Source: Trichoplax adhaerens (lineage: Eukaryota; Placozoa; Uniplacotomia; Trichoplacea; Trichoplacidae). From it: a stretch of 64,000 nucleotides of DNA. Shown piece by piece: positions 26,519 to 47,441 of this stretch. Every line of letters starts with the position of its first letter. Within the stretch, counting starts at the first letter, position 1. The notes under the pieces are model-generated. The model saw only the letters and a list, made by a program, of their open reading frames with translations. It made no database searches and was not told where the DNA came from. The stretch spans positions 500,923 through 564,922 of the forward strand of contig NW_002060965.1 of the NCBI RefSeq assembly GCF_000150275.1, in the 5' to 3' direction. The translations under genes and the position numbers were made by a program.

Positions 26519-27213
26519 ATTGATTTAATGTACCGTGGACTATAATATTGATAGTTTTCGTATTTCTTTTTTTAACGAATAAATCTCAAAGACGTATGAC
26601 TAGCTCGAAAAGATTTGAACCAATATTCTTAAGCATCTGTTAATATACGCCATAAATTGCATTTTTGTTTAATTTGCTTAATTAACAACATGATATTTTA
26701 TCGTTATCACATATTCTTTATCAAAACATTGTGTACTCTCGGAATTGATTTATTACATTAGGACAAACTGTCCTGCTGCTGACTACTTGCCTTTAGTATG
26801 AGTTCTTATTATTAAAAATGATTGCGGTGACTATGGGAATTGTGACTACGTTATTTGCATTGGTCTACTCAAATAAAAAATTAAGGCGTTACTATACGGT
26901 ATGATAATGAATTTCAAACATTATGGTGTTTTGATCGATAATGCCTATCATATGAGCTGTGTATGTATTAAAGATGTCGCATAACATGGCAACAGTGCAA
27001 CATTATGATCAGTTATATAATATCGGAATATACCATTCATTTTAGCATTACAAATAAACAGAAAGAAAGAATAATCAAAACTTTCAATCTATCCGTAAAC
27101 AACGAATCAATGTTATTACGGTATAAAGAATACGAAACAAGCAAATTTAAACTCTTTTTAATTTCTTGGCATCAGTACTGCAGTGCCAAAAAATATTAAT
27201 AACGTCTAATTTA
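26519..27213. other. Short spacer between convergent genes RRP5 and GOT1
   Basis: About 700 bp between the stop codons of two convergent genes, so it should hold both 3' UTRs. A 28-codon hydrophobic frame starts at 26818 (+), too short to call, and a 64-codon frame at 27005 lacks support. Confidence 0.5.
26578..26583 (+). promoter_or_regulatory. Candidate polyadenylation signal of RRP5
   Basis: AATAAA lies 60 bases after the RRP5 stop codon, at the expected distance for a short 3' UTR. In AT-rich DNA the hexamer also occurs by chance, so this is only a position-based call. Confidence 0.45.
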
Positions 27214-31971
<4,758 letters not shown>

Positions 31972-33525
31972 GATGATGGCGTAGTAGACTATCAATAGCA
32001 ACGAGACAAGATAACTAGAGTCTGCCTTCGAACTCGTGAAATACTTCTTCTTGCCAGCCCCTTTATACTGTCTAGATGGTGTGGCTGGTGGTCAACAGGA
32101 CTCTACTGTCACCAGTATGGACCATTTCCCAACTTTGCATAATCTACGCAGACATTAGTAACTTACTACATCAATTGTAAGCAATCTTGCCCATTTTGGT
32201 CAGGTGATGGTCGCTATCTAAGCTGTTGTCGGTCTCCAAGTGACGGACAAAGAACAAAACAAGACTCGGACAATAGATGAAAAGAAAACATGACAAAGGA
32301 AAACCCGATCATCTTAGTACAGTACTTTGTATGGAAGTTACAGTATGTACTGTACTGGACACTACAGTACAGTACTGTAGAGTCAGCATCCTTTCCTTGC
32401 TACAGTACAGTATAGTACTACAGTATACTGTACTGTACTGTATGCCATGCATGATTTTTTCAAATATAGCATTTAGTATAGTTATCCTGCAAGGTAGTAG
32501 TTTGATGATGACCCAAAAATCAGTAGTGTACAATACAGTACAGTATATACTATGGAAGCAGGCGGTCGCGCAGGTCAGAAATCATTCTCCTGATACTGTA
32601 GTACGGTATCGAATTACAGTCGTAGAGATACTCGTATTATATCTCTACAAACTTAATAGATAGTAAGGGCATCTGTGCTGTACTCAGTGACCGAGTTATG
32701 CAGACTTGATGATACAGTACTAGAAGTAAATGGAGGGTGAACAGAAATAACAGTAGTAGAATTGATACGTAATACAGGCTTTGAAATCATTGGTACCACA
32801 GTACTCCAAAATAAATACTAAATACTACGAGTGTCAAAACCAATGTATATGCCGACTAAGTACTTCCACCCCTATTACTGTAGTTGAACGAGTAATCGAA
32901 AATGGTATCCGATATCTGCCTTCAGGAGATCCAGCTGATATTGGGCCTATACGTACACCTGCATGCTTACGAAGTCCAACAAATATTTCTATACTGGAAT
33001 ACTTATCGGAAGCCTCTTTAGTCGGGGCAAAATCAGTTGCATGCTTTCAAATATACTCTAATGTCATGATTAACTCATCTCTGACGCTTATTAGCAATGC
33101 AATATGACGTATATCATACAGCCTCGTCGTTGACGTAAGGCGAATGCAGAACTTCACATTCATAGTTAGAAAGTTATATCTAAAAACCAATTCATTAAAC
33201 GCTTTCACAAGATATACCAACACAGCGCCAAAGCACAATATTGCAGTACCTCCAATTGAAAGGTTCTACAATCCATATTATTAAGCTTTATGTATATCAA
33301 CACATTTAAAAAATCTAAAAAACATAAAGAGATATCTCAGACTCTTGCGGTAACTCACAAAAAAATAAATTACGATGAGCTAACAGCATAACTACTAACG
33401 GACGTTATTAATCATCTAATATTACAGAGTTACTGCAATTCTTGACTGTAACATTGACTCGAATAACATAAGAATAGAACATATCATGCACTTGCAATGT
33501 CCAGTACTTCAAAATATCTATTAAG
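31972..33525. other. Interval between GOT1 start and GLUD end
   Basis: This should contain the GOT1 promoter and the GLUD 3' UTR. GTACW repeats fill 32319-32547. A 108-codon frame at 32781-33107 (+) starts only with TTG, and its middle is also open on the minus strand. I cannot assign it and do not call it a gene. Confidence 0.5.
32319..32547. repeat. GTACW pentamer repeat block
   Basis: Dense GTACA/GTACT runs with short interruptions, giving spurious Tyr/Thr/Val-rich frames on both strands (32277-32663 + and 32309-32533 -). The block lies 350-580 bp upstream of the GOT1 start codon. Confidence 0.85.
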
Positions 33526-38681
<5,156 letters not shown>

Positions 38682-39096
38682 TTTCGATGTTAATTTTTTT
38701 TTCTTTCGTTCAAGAACTTCTACAGCGCCTCCTTGCTTGGACTGGACTCACACACTAGCGAACCGATTTTCTGTTATCAACTACGAATCCTACGTAGAGA
38801 GAAAGTCACTGGACAATACACAAGTCGTTGCCTTTATACGCTATTGAATACAGTACATGTGTACATCCAAGTCATCGAACCGTACCGTTCTGACTGTCAG
38901 CTATCAACCTGCTACAGTGCTACCTGCCTGCCTGCATGTACTGTACACAAACTACTGTACATAAAGGTGGCCTGATTTTTTAGGCGGACATCACCCACGG
39001 ACAGCACCTCCTGTTGAATTAATTAACTAACTTGAAACAAAGCAACGTTGTCAGGTTCTATTATTTTACGCGTCTCGCTACGTGCCATTCATTTCC

Positions 39097-39725
39097 AGTA
39101 CTGCACACTGTACTGAACTGTACAGTGTACAGTATCGTACCGTACTGTACAGTACTATACTGTACTGTACAGTATACAGTACAGTACTGTAGTTGTGCAC
39201 TACAGTACAGTACTAGTAATAACTAGTAATTTCTACAAGTCCAGGGTACAGCGTACTGTAGTCAAAGATAAAATATAAATATTTATTTTACCTTAGCCTC
39301 AATTTTTTGAACGCGAGGCTTAGTAATGCATGGTACACCATTTTTTTTCAACTCAGGGATATCTCCAGGGCCTTATTGATAAAAGATCTTTTCTCTTCCT
39401 CTATTACTATCAAAAAGTCCTTGATTGTCTAGGGAAAGACTGGTGGCCGTTGATGCTCTTACAGGCATTGATGAGACAAAAAGATCTGTATACTGTACTG
39501 TACTGTACAAAGCACGCATGGGCAATGCCACCAATTGTTTGTACTGTACACTGTACTGTACACATTGCACTGTACGAGATGGTGGCACCTAGACCTGACT
39601 GGCACCAACTTACTGTACCGTACTGTATATTTTGAAATCCAAACCCCTAACGGCCTAGCCTAGGCTAGTATGAACTACCAAATGAATGTTACATTGCAGT
39701 ACTGTACAGTGTACAGTACTGTATA
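39097..39725. repeat. GTACW pentamer repeat blocks upstream of GLUD
   Basis: Three dense patches (39097-39215, 39486-39570 and 39696-39725) contain among the longest uninterrupted GTACA/GTACT runs in the window. The intervening unique sequence is 130-270 bp. Confidence 0.85.
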
Positions 39726-39782
39726 TCGGCCTAGCTTACAGCATTTTAAAATCCAAAAATAATGTAGTTCGCACTACAGTGG

Positions 39783-39915
39783 TGTGCATCGAATTCGATC
39801 CCTTCCATTTTTTCTAGAGTAAAAGCTGTTCAAATTGATAATGTAAGAAATTTCAATTTGAACAGCTTTTACTGTAGAGAAAATGGAACGAATCGAATTG
39901 GATGTCCTGCACATT
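39783..39915. mobile_element. Foldback (long inverted repeat) element
   Basis: Left arm 39789-39838 and right arm 39853-39902 are about 50 bp each, match at roughly 44 of 50 positions as inverted copies, and are separated by a 14-base loop. The innermost 21 bp (AGTAAAAGCTGTTCAAATTG plus one base) are perfect. Weaker pairing extends outward to TGTGCA/TGCACA near 39783 and 39915. It could be a miniature transposon or a long hairpin; no coding content. Confidence 0.75.
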
Positions 39916-41227
39916 AAGTGTACAGTTTACTGCACACTACACCAGGGTAGACGTTTTAACGGGACGGACAGGTGAAGGACGTATCTGCAGTGGCGACATC
40001 ACAGTTTATACAGTAAACAGCATCGAAAATTAGCAACGAAATCATTTAATACGGTATAATACATGCTTTGGCCTGATCAACATGCAAGCCAAAATGAGTG
40101 CTCTGCGATGACTTAGTATGCTCCTTAAACCCCAGCTCTTTCTTTAGCCAATTTACTCTCACTGTATACGTAGTGTACTGTGTAGGCTTACAGCATTCAA
40201 TAACGTGAAGATTGAAGAGAGTAACTGTATACAATAATACTCTTATTGCATTTCATATACTGTACAGTACTTCAATATTTGACCACTGTACAGCATCAAA
40301 TTCGTCAGGACTCTCCACATCGTGCCTACATATATGGTCAGATAAGCAAGAATAAAACGATAGTCTTGCGCCTAGTGTCCAATTTTCGCCGTTTATGATT
40401 ATGAAGCCCTTTCCTAAAATCATTCTTATAACCATTCCAGTCATGCGTGATAATATACTCGTATAGCTAATGCATTCATCCATCATGATATTCATACTGA
40501 ATATCACAGATTACGTCCACGTAGCGCATACGTATTAATACTCAATTTTGCACTTTTTCGTTGAAAAAGTGTGATTTACAACAGTTCTAACGCAATATCA
40601 ATTGACTGTCTCATTACAGAATAACAATACCATTTGATTATAAATATTCTTTATAGTCAATGACGTCGGGACAGTAAGAGTACATTCGAACATATATACG
40701 AGTAAATATATACAATAAATTACATTGCGAAGTCCAACAAAAATGTTACAGCCCGTACAGCCAATGTTGATAGAAATAAGGAGTAAATTAGTCATGATTA
40801 CGACCAGTCTCTTTCAAACTATACATTTGATCAACTACTATAGTAGGATTTGTAAGGAAGATGCTGAAACGTAAACTTCGCATGTCGCATTGAAAAGTCT
40901 TACTGTACATCCTAGCATTCTTAACAAACTACCGGTAAATAGCACCAATCTGTAGGCACTGAGTCATAATCCATACTAACTCATATGGAGATGTTGTCTA
41001 CTGTTAAGAAAGCATAAGCCGAAAAGTCAATCATACAGTACAAAATATTTCCTGTAAATATAAGTACATACGTAATACTTATCCTTGCTTACTATTTCAT
41101 GGGTAAAGGCATAAAATACTATGTTACTTATGAAGAGAATAATGTTGTTACCATTCGAATATAATTGTGATAAATACTCTGAAATTTAAAAAGGCGAATA
41201 TCACAATCTAAGTATCAGCTAGAAAAC

Positions 41228-44200
41228 TTAAGGGAGTCGATGAGTTTCCCGCCGCCATTCACCAGTGTCATAGTTCATTACAAAAACTGATTTACACGGT
41301 ACAACTTCTTCCTTCCCGTTTTCATCTACAACCTTGTCATCATGAATACCCAACAAAATTTCAACTATGGCACCTTTCGATGGATTAGGATTATCTATCA
41401 AAAACGGCATTAAATAGATTCGTAAAGTCAATATAGCTAGATTCAATCGTAAAACCTTTTCACCTAAGGAAGCAATAGCATGCTTCTCACTCTTACTTTT
41501 AGGCTAAAACTATGATCTCTACGCTTTAACTGTCATGATAATTATACAATTTCAAAAAAATTCTACGATCATAAAGTATTTGCATAACTAACTTCGCATT
41601 CCAACGATAAACTGTAAAATTTGCGCTTTTTCCTCGAATGACACTCGATTTCCATATTGGCGAAACATGTTATTAAATTCAACCAGTTGTGCCCTCTGTC
41701 AAAGATAGATCGACAATAACTTATTCTTAAACCAACATTAAAAGATATTGGCACAGATCATAACTTTGAAAACCTTACCGACATGCAAAATTGTTTATTA
41801 GATTCAGATGATGCCTTCGTAGGAGTTTTGTCATTCGACTCTTCGTTGTCGACCTTGTCCTTCGTAGCGATAATTTTTGAAGTTACGCTTGATAAAGTAG
41901 GCGTTGTAGATCCTGTTGGTGCCGCCGTTACTGCAGTTGTTACAGGTGAAAGTGCTTTGGGCTCTTTTACACTAGTTGCAGTAGTTACAGCTGATGTTGC
42001 ATCTAGCCACGAAATATTAGCTTGCTTTTAATAAGTATGTAGTAATTGCAGGTGGCATAATTAAAATTTTACTTTAGGCTCGTACAATTATACATACTAC
42101 ATTATTACAAACCTCGCTTCCGTTGCGCTTTGGTAGACCGATTTTGACTGTCATGCAAAATCAAATACACAAATCGTCAGTTATTTCAAGCTTCTCTATA
42201 CAATATTTGTCAAAAATAGTGATAAAGCACGTACTTTATGCAAATAAACTAACTAATTGAGGTATAAAACGGATTAAAATAATCAACATCGTCTATCTCC
42301 ACTTTCATGGTAAAGAGACTAATACATCAACTCATAGCAACATAATGGTGAGCAGACTCAAAAATTATTACCCTTTACTGCTCTTGGTATTGGAGGGAGT
42401 TTTGTCTGATTGTTTTTTTGTAGAACTTTGTTTACTTGAAGATTTGCCTGTTGAGGTTTTATCTCCTTTATCGACAGAGTGCTTTTCTGTTTTATGCTCA
42501 TCTTCATTTAGCTTGGTCAACGGTGAAGTTACAGTTGGTGATGCTACATTAGTAGTCATTGCACTATCCTTTGTGTCATCAAGCTCGGTGCCCTTCTTTG
42601 CTGAACGAGATTTAGCATATAGGGTGGATTCTGATGTACCGGTTGCTTCATCCACCGGTAACTTAATACTAGACGCATAGTTTAAGATGTTGCTGGGGGT
42701 AGTTGGCGATTTAGGTTGTTCGGTTTTCTTGACTTTAGCAGGGGGATTATCTTTATTATCTTCTACGCAAAGATTGTTAAGCAATAGTAACCATCAAATC
42801 AAAGTAAATCTTGAAATCAACTCAAATAGATTCAATACAATTACTAAATTTTATGGTAGTTACCTACGCCCGTAGTAAACTAGTCATTTTAAGATTTACG
42901 TCTAAAATATGTAATTTCGAAAGCCTGACGTTAACAATCATGGATCATCGTTACAGTATTTACCAGTTTGCTTTTTCTTACGCTTTGCTTCACGGCTTGC
43001 ACTGCGCGGCTGATCTTCAATTTCAAGTAGCTATACAACAGTGAAATTCAATAACCACTAATGTAAATGTGCTGTACATCCTTGTATACTTTTAATTTTA
43101 AACCTCAAAAGTGTTCATTACCTTTGTACTCCTGACATTTGTTGGTGTGCGTAAGCCTCTATTGTAAGTTGGTAAGTTTCTACCGGCAATAGTTGGAGTA
43201 CTGTTACGTGCGATAAAGCCGGCATTAGCAGAAGAACTTGCGGCAGAAGGACGTCGATTGCCTATCGTAGGCAAAGCTAATAACGTATAAAAGCATTCAT
43301 TGTAAATATAATTACTTCAAATAAAGCAAGCTATCTTAGATCTAAATACGATTGTACCATACTACACTAGTCTATTTCTAGTAATAAGGTGGAGAGCATC
43401 AAGTTAAAGGTTCAATGTAGCAAAGCAGTTAACATCTTTAATAATTCGTGTCAAAAACATGTACATACGTGTTGAAGGTTCGATTTTATTAAACCTTTCC
43501 TGCTTTGCTTGTCCACTCTGAGTTATACCTAATAGCAATAACGTAACCCACAGTTAGCGACATATTTTGTCGTCTACAATGTTATGATAATATTCCAGTA
43601 AACAGGATCATTTAAGCAACTCTAGTCGATTAAGGACACAAGGCTAAGCATTGATGTTGTACAGTATCTTAACGAGATAATTTGGTTACAGCAGATGTAG
43701 AAATTTCGAAGATTTGATACTTACTCTTTTCTATTAACATTGCTCTCAATTCGGCTGATTTTGGCTTTCTTTTTAACGTAAAATGTTTGGTCACGTTTGG
43801 TAGCTTACCATATAGATTATTCAGGACCGTACTGTTTATATATGACGCTTCAAGAGGCATTTGCTCGAGGCTAGGTGACATTGTATCTGATGCTTTCTTA
43901 GCTGCAGCATAAGAATAATAATAAGAACAATGTTGTTATTGCATAGCATGCCATGATTAGGATTAATCTACAAACACTTCTAGTACGTATATCATCTTTC
44001 CTTGAAACTAAGATGGCTTCTACCTTTGTCATCAACCTCGTCTTTTCAGTAATTTGTAATACTAGTAGAGAAATACTGTACACAAATAGTTTATTGTACT
44101 ACTACTCTAATGGTTGTAAAATGCATGTAAATTGCAGTTTGCGATTCGTCTTGATACTGTATTTTAACTTATCTACACCGACAATTGCGTCAAGTTAAGG

Positions 44201-44945
44201 AGACTAATAGGAATTCAGAGAAATAGGACTGCTGATGCTTTTATTAAAGAACAATTTGAACTAGTTGGTTGGGATTACGCTGCAAATCTCCTGATTACAT
44301 TTATGGAGCTATTTTGTGAAATACACATCCTTTTGAGAACAGAAAGAGGAAAGGAGGGATCATCATCTTCACTACAGTACAGTATGTATGAGCAGTACAT
44401 ACACTAACTATCACTAAGTGGTTGCCTTCACAAGTCTACACATATGAGGTTATCCTATCATTTTTGGGTATGCAATGGTCAAGGATGGCGATCTACATAA
44501 CGCTAACTCACTACAGAATAAGAGATCGCTCAGGAGAAATGTCACTCCAGTTCAACTGTCTAAATACTATCGTACCTGCTTCGGTGACACTGGTGAAGAA
44601 ATCAGCTAAATATTGGTTGGCATTCTTTAATGAATCTAAGTAATCAGGAGAATACAATGTAACCATAATTCTAGCTATTGTCGACGTCCATTGATCACGA
44701 TCCACGACGGCTTGTTGAAGAATTTCGCTCAACTCTTGAGAGAATTCTTCAATTTGCGCATGGCTTAAATGGAATAGCGACAGGATCAAGCGTAACTTGA
44801 CTTGCGCTTCCATCGTATGAAATGCATCTTTAATATTGGCTAATACTTCACGATCTAGCATCATGGCAGCACTTTTACTACACCAGTTATCTGAGCCAGA
44901 GAGTCTATTCTGTAACCACATTAAACTTGACTGATAGACCGACAT
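41228..44945 (-). CDS. NELFA: Negative elongation factor A
   Basis: Subunit of the NELF complex, which with DSIF holds RNA polymerase II in promoter-proximal pausing. Ten exons chain in phase: 44576-44945, 43725-43901, 43469-43528, 43122-43276, 42964-43030, 42372-42762, 42113-42147, 41779-42020, 41593-41695 and 41228-41394. They give 588 residues (human 528). The start at 44945 gives MSVYQSSLMWLQNRLSGSD, as in the N-terminal helical domain. Diagnostic segments are MPLEASYINSTVL followed by TKHFTLKRKPKSAELRAML, then LLEIEDQPRSASREAKRKKK, a long Ser/Thr/Lys/Pro-rich linker (exons 6-8), SFEEKAQILQFIVGMR, and the C-terminal SVFVMNYDTGEWRR, each with a clear human counterpart. The linker is longer than in human. 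The gene diverges from the GT31 gene. Confidence 0.94.
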
Positions 44946-45049
44946 TTTGATAGAGTGAATTGGTCGATGGAACTTGCAACTTTTGAGATCAATCAATCGG
45001 CGTACGCCAAGAAGCAAGAGATTGGAAAGATTGAAGAGTTCCACACAAA

Positions 45050-45465
45050 GCCAGTGTACACTGTACAGTATTACTGCATTACGCTATATGCTGTACTGTA
45101 GATCATTTAAGGTATTAAACCGAACCTTACCTTTCTCAGGTCTACAGTACATATTACTGTACCCTACAATACAGGGTACTGTACACTGTACGTACAGGAC
45201 TGTACTGTACTGTATTAAACCGCACCGAACCTTACTCAGGTCTACAGTACATATTACTGTACGTACAGGACAGTACTGTACAGTACTGTACAGTACAGTA
45301 CACTGTGCAGTACAGTACTTAGTGTGCTGCATTACACTATACTGTATACTGTAGATCATAAAGGTATTAAACCGAACCGAACCTTACTCAGGTCTACAGT
45401 ACATATTACTGTACACTGTACAGGACTGTACTGTACACTGTGCAGTACTTAGTATGCTGTGGAAA
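45050..45465. repeat. Three-copy compound repeat with GTACW arrays
   Basis: A unit with GTATTAAACCG(A/C)ACC and TTACTCAGGTCTACAGTACA, then ATTACTGTAC, starts at 45112, 45212 and 45364. GTACW runs of different lengths separate the copies. The unique core is nearly identical in the three copies while the GTACW parts vary, suggesting recent duplication plus slippage. Confidence 0.85.
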
Positions 45466-45557
45466 TGCCGGTGTGACGAGTGTAAACTGGTGTAAACTGT
45501 GTCAATATTGATTGATGGGGTGTGAATGAAGTGCATTGTACTGTAGTTACAGTCATG

Positions 45558-45598
45558 GACTACTAGCAAAGAACCGGTTCTGTTCTTTGCTAGTAGTC
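45558..45598. repeat. Hairpin with 17-bp perfect arms
   Basis: GACTACTAGCAAAGAAC (45558-45574) and its exact reverse complement (45582-45598) enclose a 7-base loop. It lies 613 bp upstream of NELF-A and 638 bp upstream of the GT31 gene. The arms are too short for a typical microRNA precursor. It may be a small foldback or cruciform. Confidence 0.75.
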
Positions 45599-45819
45599 TA
45601 CGTCACAGTTGGATGTGGCAAGCTACGTTACTCTACTGTGCTCTATAGTTTTACAGTATAACTGCTGTGTTTAGGTAGTGCTTTCTCACTTTTTTGCATT
45701 GCATGAAAACGTTTTTAAATTGGACGATTTTGTCATAATTACTTCCAGTTCAGTATAGTTTGTCATACGACTTCAAGGAGAAAAATTCAATTCAATTTGG
45801 GAATTTTCTATTTATTTAT

Positions 45820-46085
45820 ACAGTACCAGTGTACACTGTACAGTACTGTATACTAAAATGTACTGTCGACGAAAACATGGGTTTGACCTTGTGTCATGCG
45901 TTGTGTCTACAGTATGTGTACTGTACAGGCTATAGTGTGAACTACTGTATCGTACAGTAGAAAAATGCAAGATGCAGTAACGACATGTACTGTACACTGT
46001 ACCGTACTGTACAGTGTACAGTGTACAATGCTCATTGAACAGACCAGTACCTTAGTGTACTGTACACTGTAGAGTTCTAGTCAAA
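45820..46085. repeat. GTACW pentamer repeat block upstream of GT31 gene
   Basis: Patches such as GTGTACACTGTACAGTACTG and TGTACTGTACACTGTACCG end about 150 bp before the GT31 start codon. The frames at 45760-45960 (+) and 45812-45997 (-) come from this repeat. Confidence 0.85.
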
Positions 46086-46235
46086 CAACTCAATTACTGT
46101 ACATATAAAGTAGTTGGACGGTCGAGAGAGATCTTCTGATAGTCATGAACGTCTAGTCTTGGACGCTTTTGGAAAATGGAGATAGATATTGATGACAGTT
46201 GAGTGATTGCTACCATCCTTTTGGAGTAATTGAAA

Positions 46236-47441
46236 ATGTTAAGACAATTACTCACTGGTTCACCCAATAGACATAAGATATTGATAGCATCGGTCGTCTT
46301 TTTCAGTATTTTATCGCTGACTTCCTTCTTTTTGTATGTGCGACGATATCAAATCCGATATTGTCATGATGGTAATTATGATGAAAGCAGCGGAGCTTGC
46401 AAGAGATCGGTCATTAATGAACCTGAGCCCATTGTCAAAGAGATTATTCTATTACGCGGTCATAAGAAAGTTGGATATAATGAAGAGGATCAATTTGATA
46501 AAGGCCCAAATAATCGCTATTTTGGCAGTGATGCTAAATGGTTTCTTGATTTACATATGAGGCAGGCAGTTCCAACTGCTACATCTTGTCGAAAGAACGT
46601 TGCAGTGGTGGTCATGATTCACAGTCATGTGAAGCATTTCATTCGACGAAAGGCTATTCGAAATTCTTGGGGTAATACTAGTACGATACCATTTCCTATT
46701 GGTAGGATGCAAAAATCCAGTTGGAGAGTTTTATTTATTCTTGGACTCTCTTTTAATGCGACTGAAGATCAATTAGTTCGGCAAGAAGCCAAACGTCATG
46801 GTGATATGATCTTACTCGACATCTATGAAGAACGAGAATCGACCACATTAAAGACACTCTTAGCCATGTACTGGTTCTTTGTTCAATGCCCTTCGACCAC
46901 ATTCTATTTAAAATGTCAAGATGACGTCTTTATCAATCCTTACAGCTTAATCAGGTATATCATCTATTTAACAACTGGTAAAATGACTCGCGGCGTCTAT
47001 GCCGGCCAGGTGTCACCAAGTGGTTTAACACCCCGTACCGATCACGGTGAAACGCTAGCTGTTTTAGCCAAGGAATATCCAGATGTCTATATACCGGATT
47101 ATTGTTTAGGATTTGCCTATCTTATGAGTAGGGATGTTGTGTCTACACTACTTCAAACTGTCGAGCACGTTCAAATGATTACAACTGCTGATGATATTTA
47201 TATTGGTGTACTAGCATTCAAAGCGAATATACGTCCACGACACTATCCTCACTTAATTCATACCTTTAATTTAGAAAGAAAAGTTGTGTACAAAATTAGT
47301 ATTCGAGCATTAAGTGAGCGTATTGTCGAGCATGGTATTATTAATCATAAAGTTCAATTGATGCTACTCAATGCAGTTAAAGGTCGATTAGGCAGAAAGT
47401 GGAAAATACCTCGATCTCCTCAGCCCAGAGCCTACAAGTGA
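46236..47441 (+). CDS. Beta-1,3-galactosyl/N-acetylglucosaminyltransferase-like (GT31)
   Basis: Golgi type II membrane glycosyltransferase transferring Gal or GlcNAc in beta-1,3 linkage; the exact donor cannot be told. A single exon of 401 residues starts at ATG 46236. A hydrophobic anchor sits at about residues 15-35 after a short basic tail. Family motifs in order are RRKAIRNSWG, a YLKCQDDVFINP segment with the metal-binding DDV, YPDVYIPDYCLGFAYLMSRD, and TADDIYIGVLA. It is intronless, unlike all its neighbours, which is common in B3GALT-type genes and may reflect an old retroposition. It diverges from NELF-A. Confidence 0.93.
   Translation: MLRQLLTGSPNRHKILIASVVFFSILSLTSFFLYVRRYQIRYCHDGNYDESSGACKRSVINEPEPIVKEIILLRGHKKVGYNEEDQFDKGPNNRYFGSDAKWFLDLHMRQAVPTATSCRKNVAVVVMIHSHVKHFIRRKAIRNSWGNTSTIPFPIGRMQKSSWRVLFILGLSFNATEDQLVRQEAKRHGDMILLDIYEERESTTLKTLLAMYWFFVQCPSTTFYLKCQDDVFINPYSLIRYIIYLTTGKMTRGVYAGQVSPSGLTPRTDHGETLAVLAKEYPDVYIPDYCLGFAYLMSRDVVSTLLQTVEHVQMITTADDIYIGVLAFKANIRPRHYPHLIHTFNLERKVVYKISIRALSERIVEHGIINHKVQLMLLNAVKGRLGRKWKIPRSPQPRAYK

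Larger units (their letters stand above)
38682..41227. other. Interval between GLUD start and NELF-A end
   Basis: It should hold the GLUD promoter and the NELF-A 3' UTR. GTACW patches (about 38936-38962, 39097-39215, 39486-39570, 39696-39725) and a foldback element (39783-39915) occupy the centre. The open frames are repeat-derived or lack ATG starts, and I see no gene. Confidence 0.5.
44946..46235. promoter_or_regulatory. Shared upstream region of divergent NELF-A and GT31 genes
   Basis: The two start codons face apart with 1.29 kb between them, so both promoters must lie here. I see no clear TATA or initiator pair. Most of the interval is GTACW repeat, a three-copy unit and a 17-bp hairpin, each listed separately. 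Confidence 0.5.

Noticed and set aside
42345-42680. 111-codon plus-strand frame
   Set aside because: Antisense shadow of the Ser/Thr/Lys-rich exon 6 of NELF-A.
45084-45359. 91-codon minus-strand frame that looks like a repetitive protein
   Set aside because: Repeat-derived; the same stretch is open on the plus strand with the same composition.
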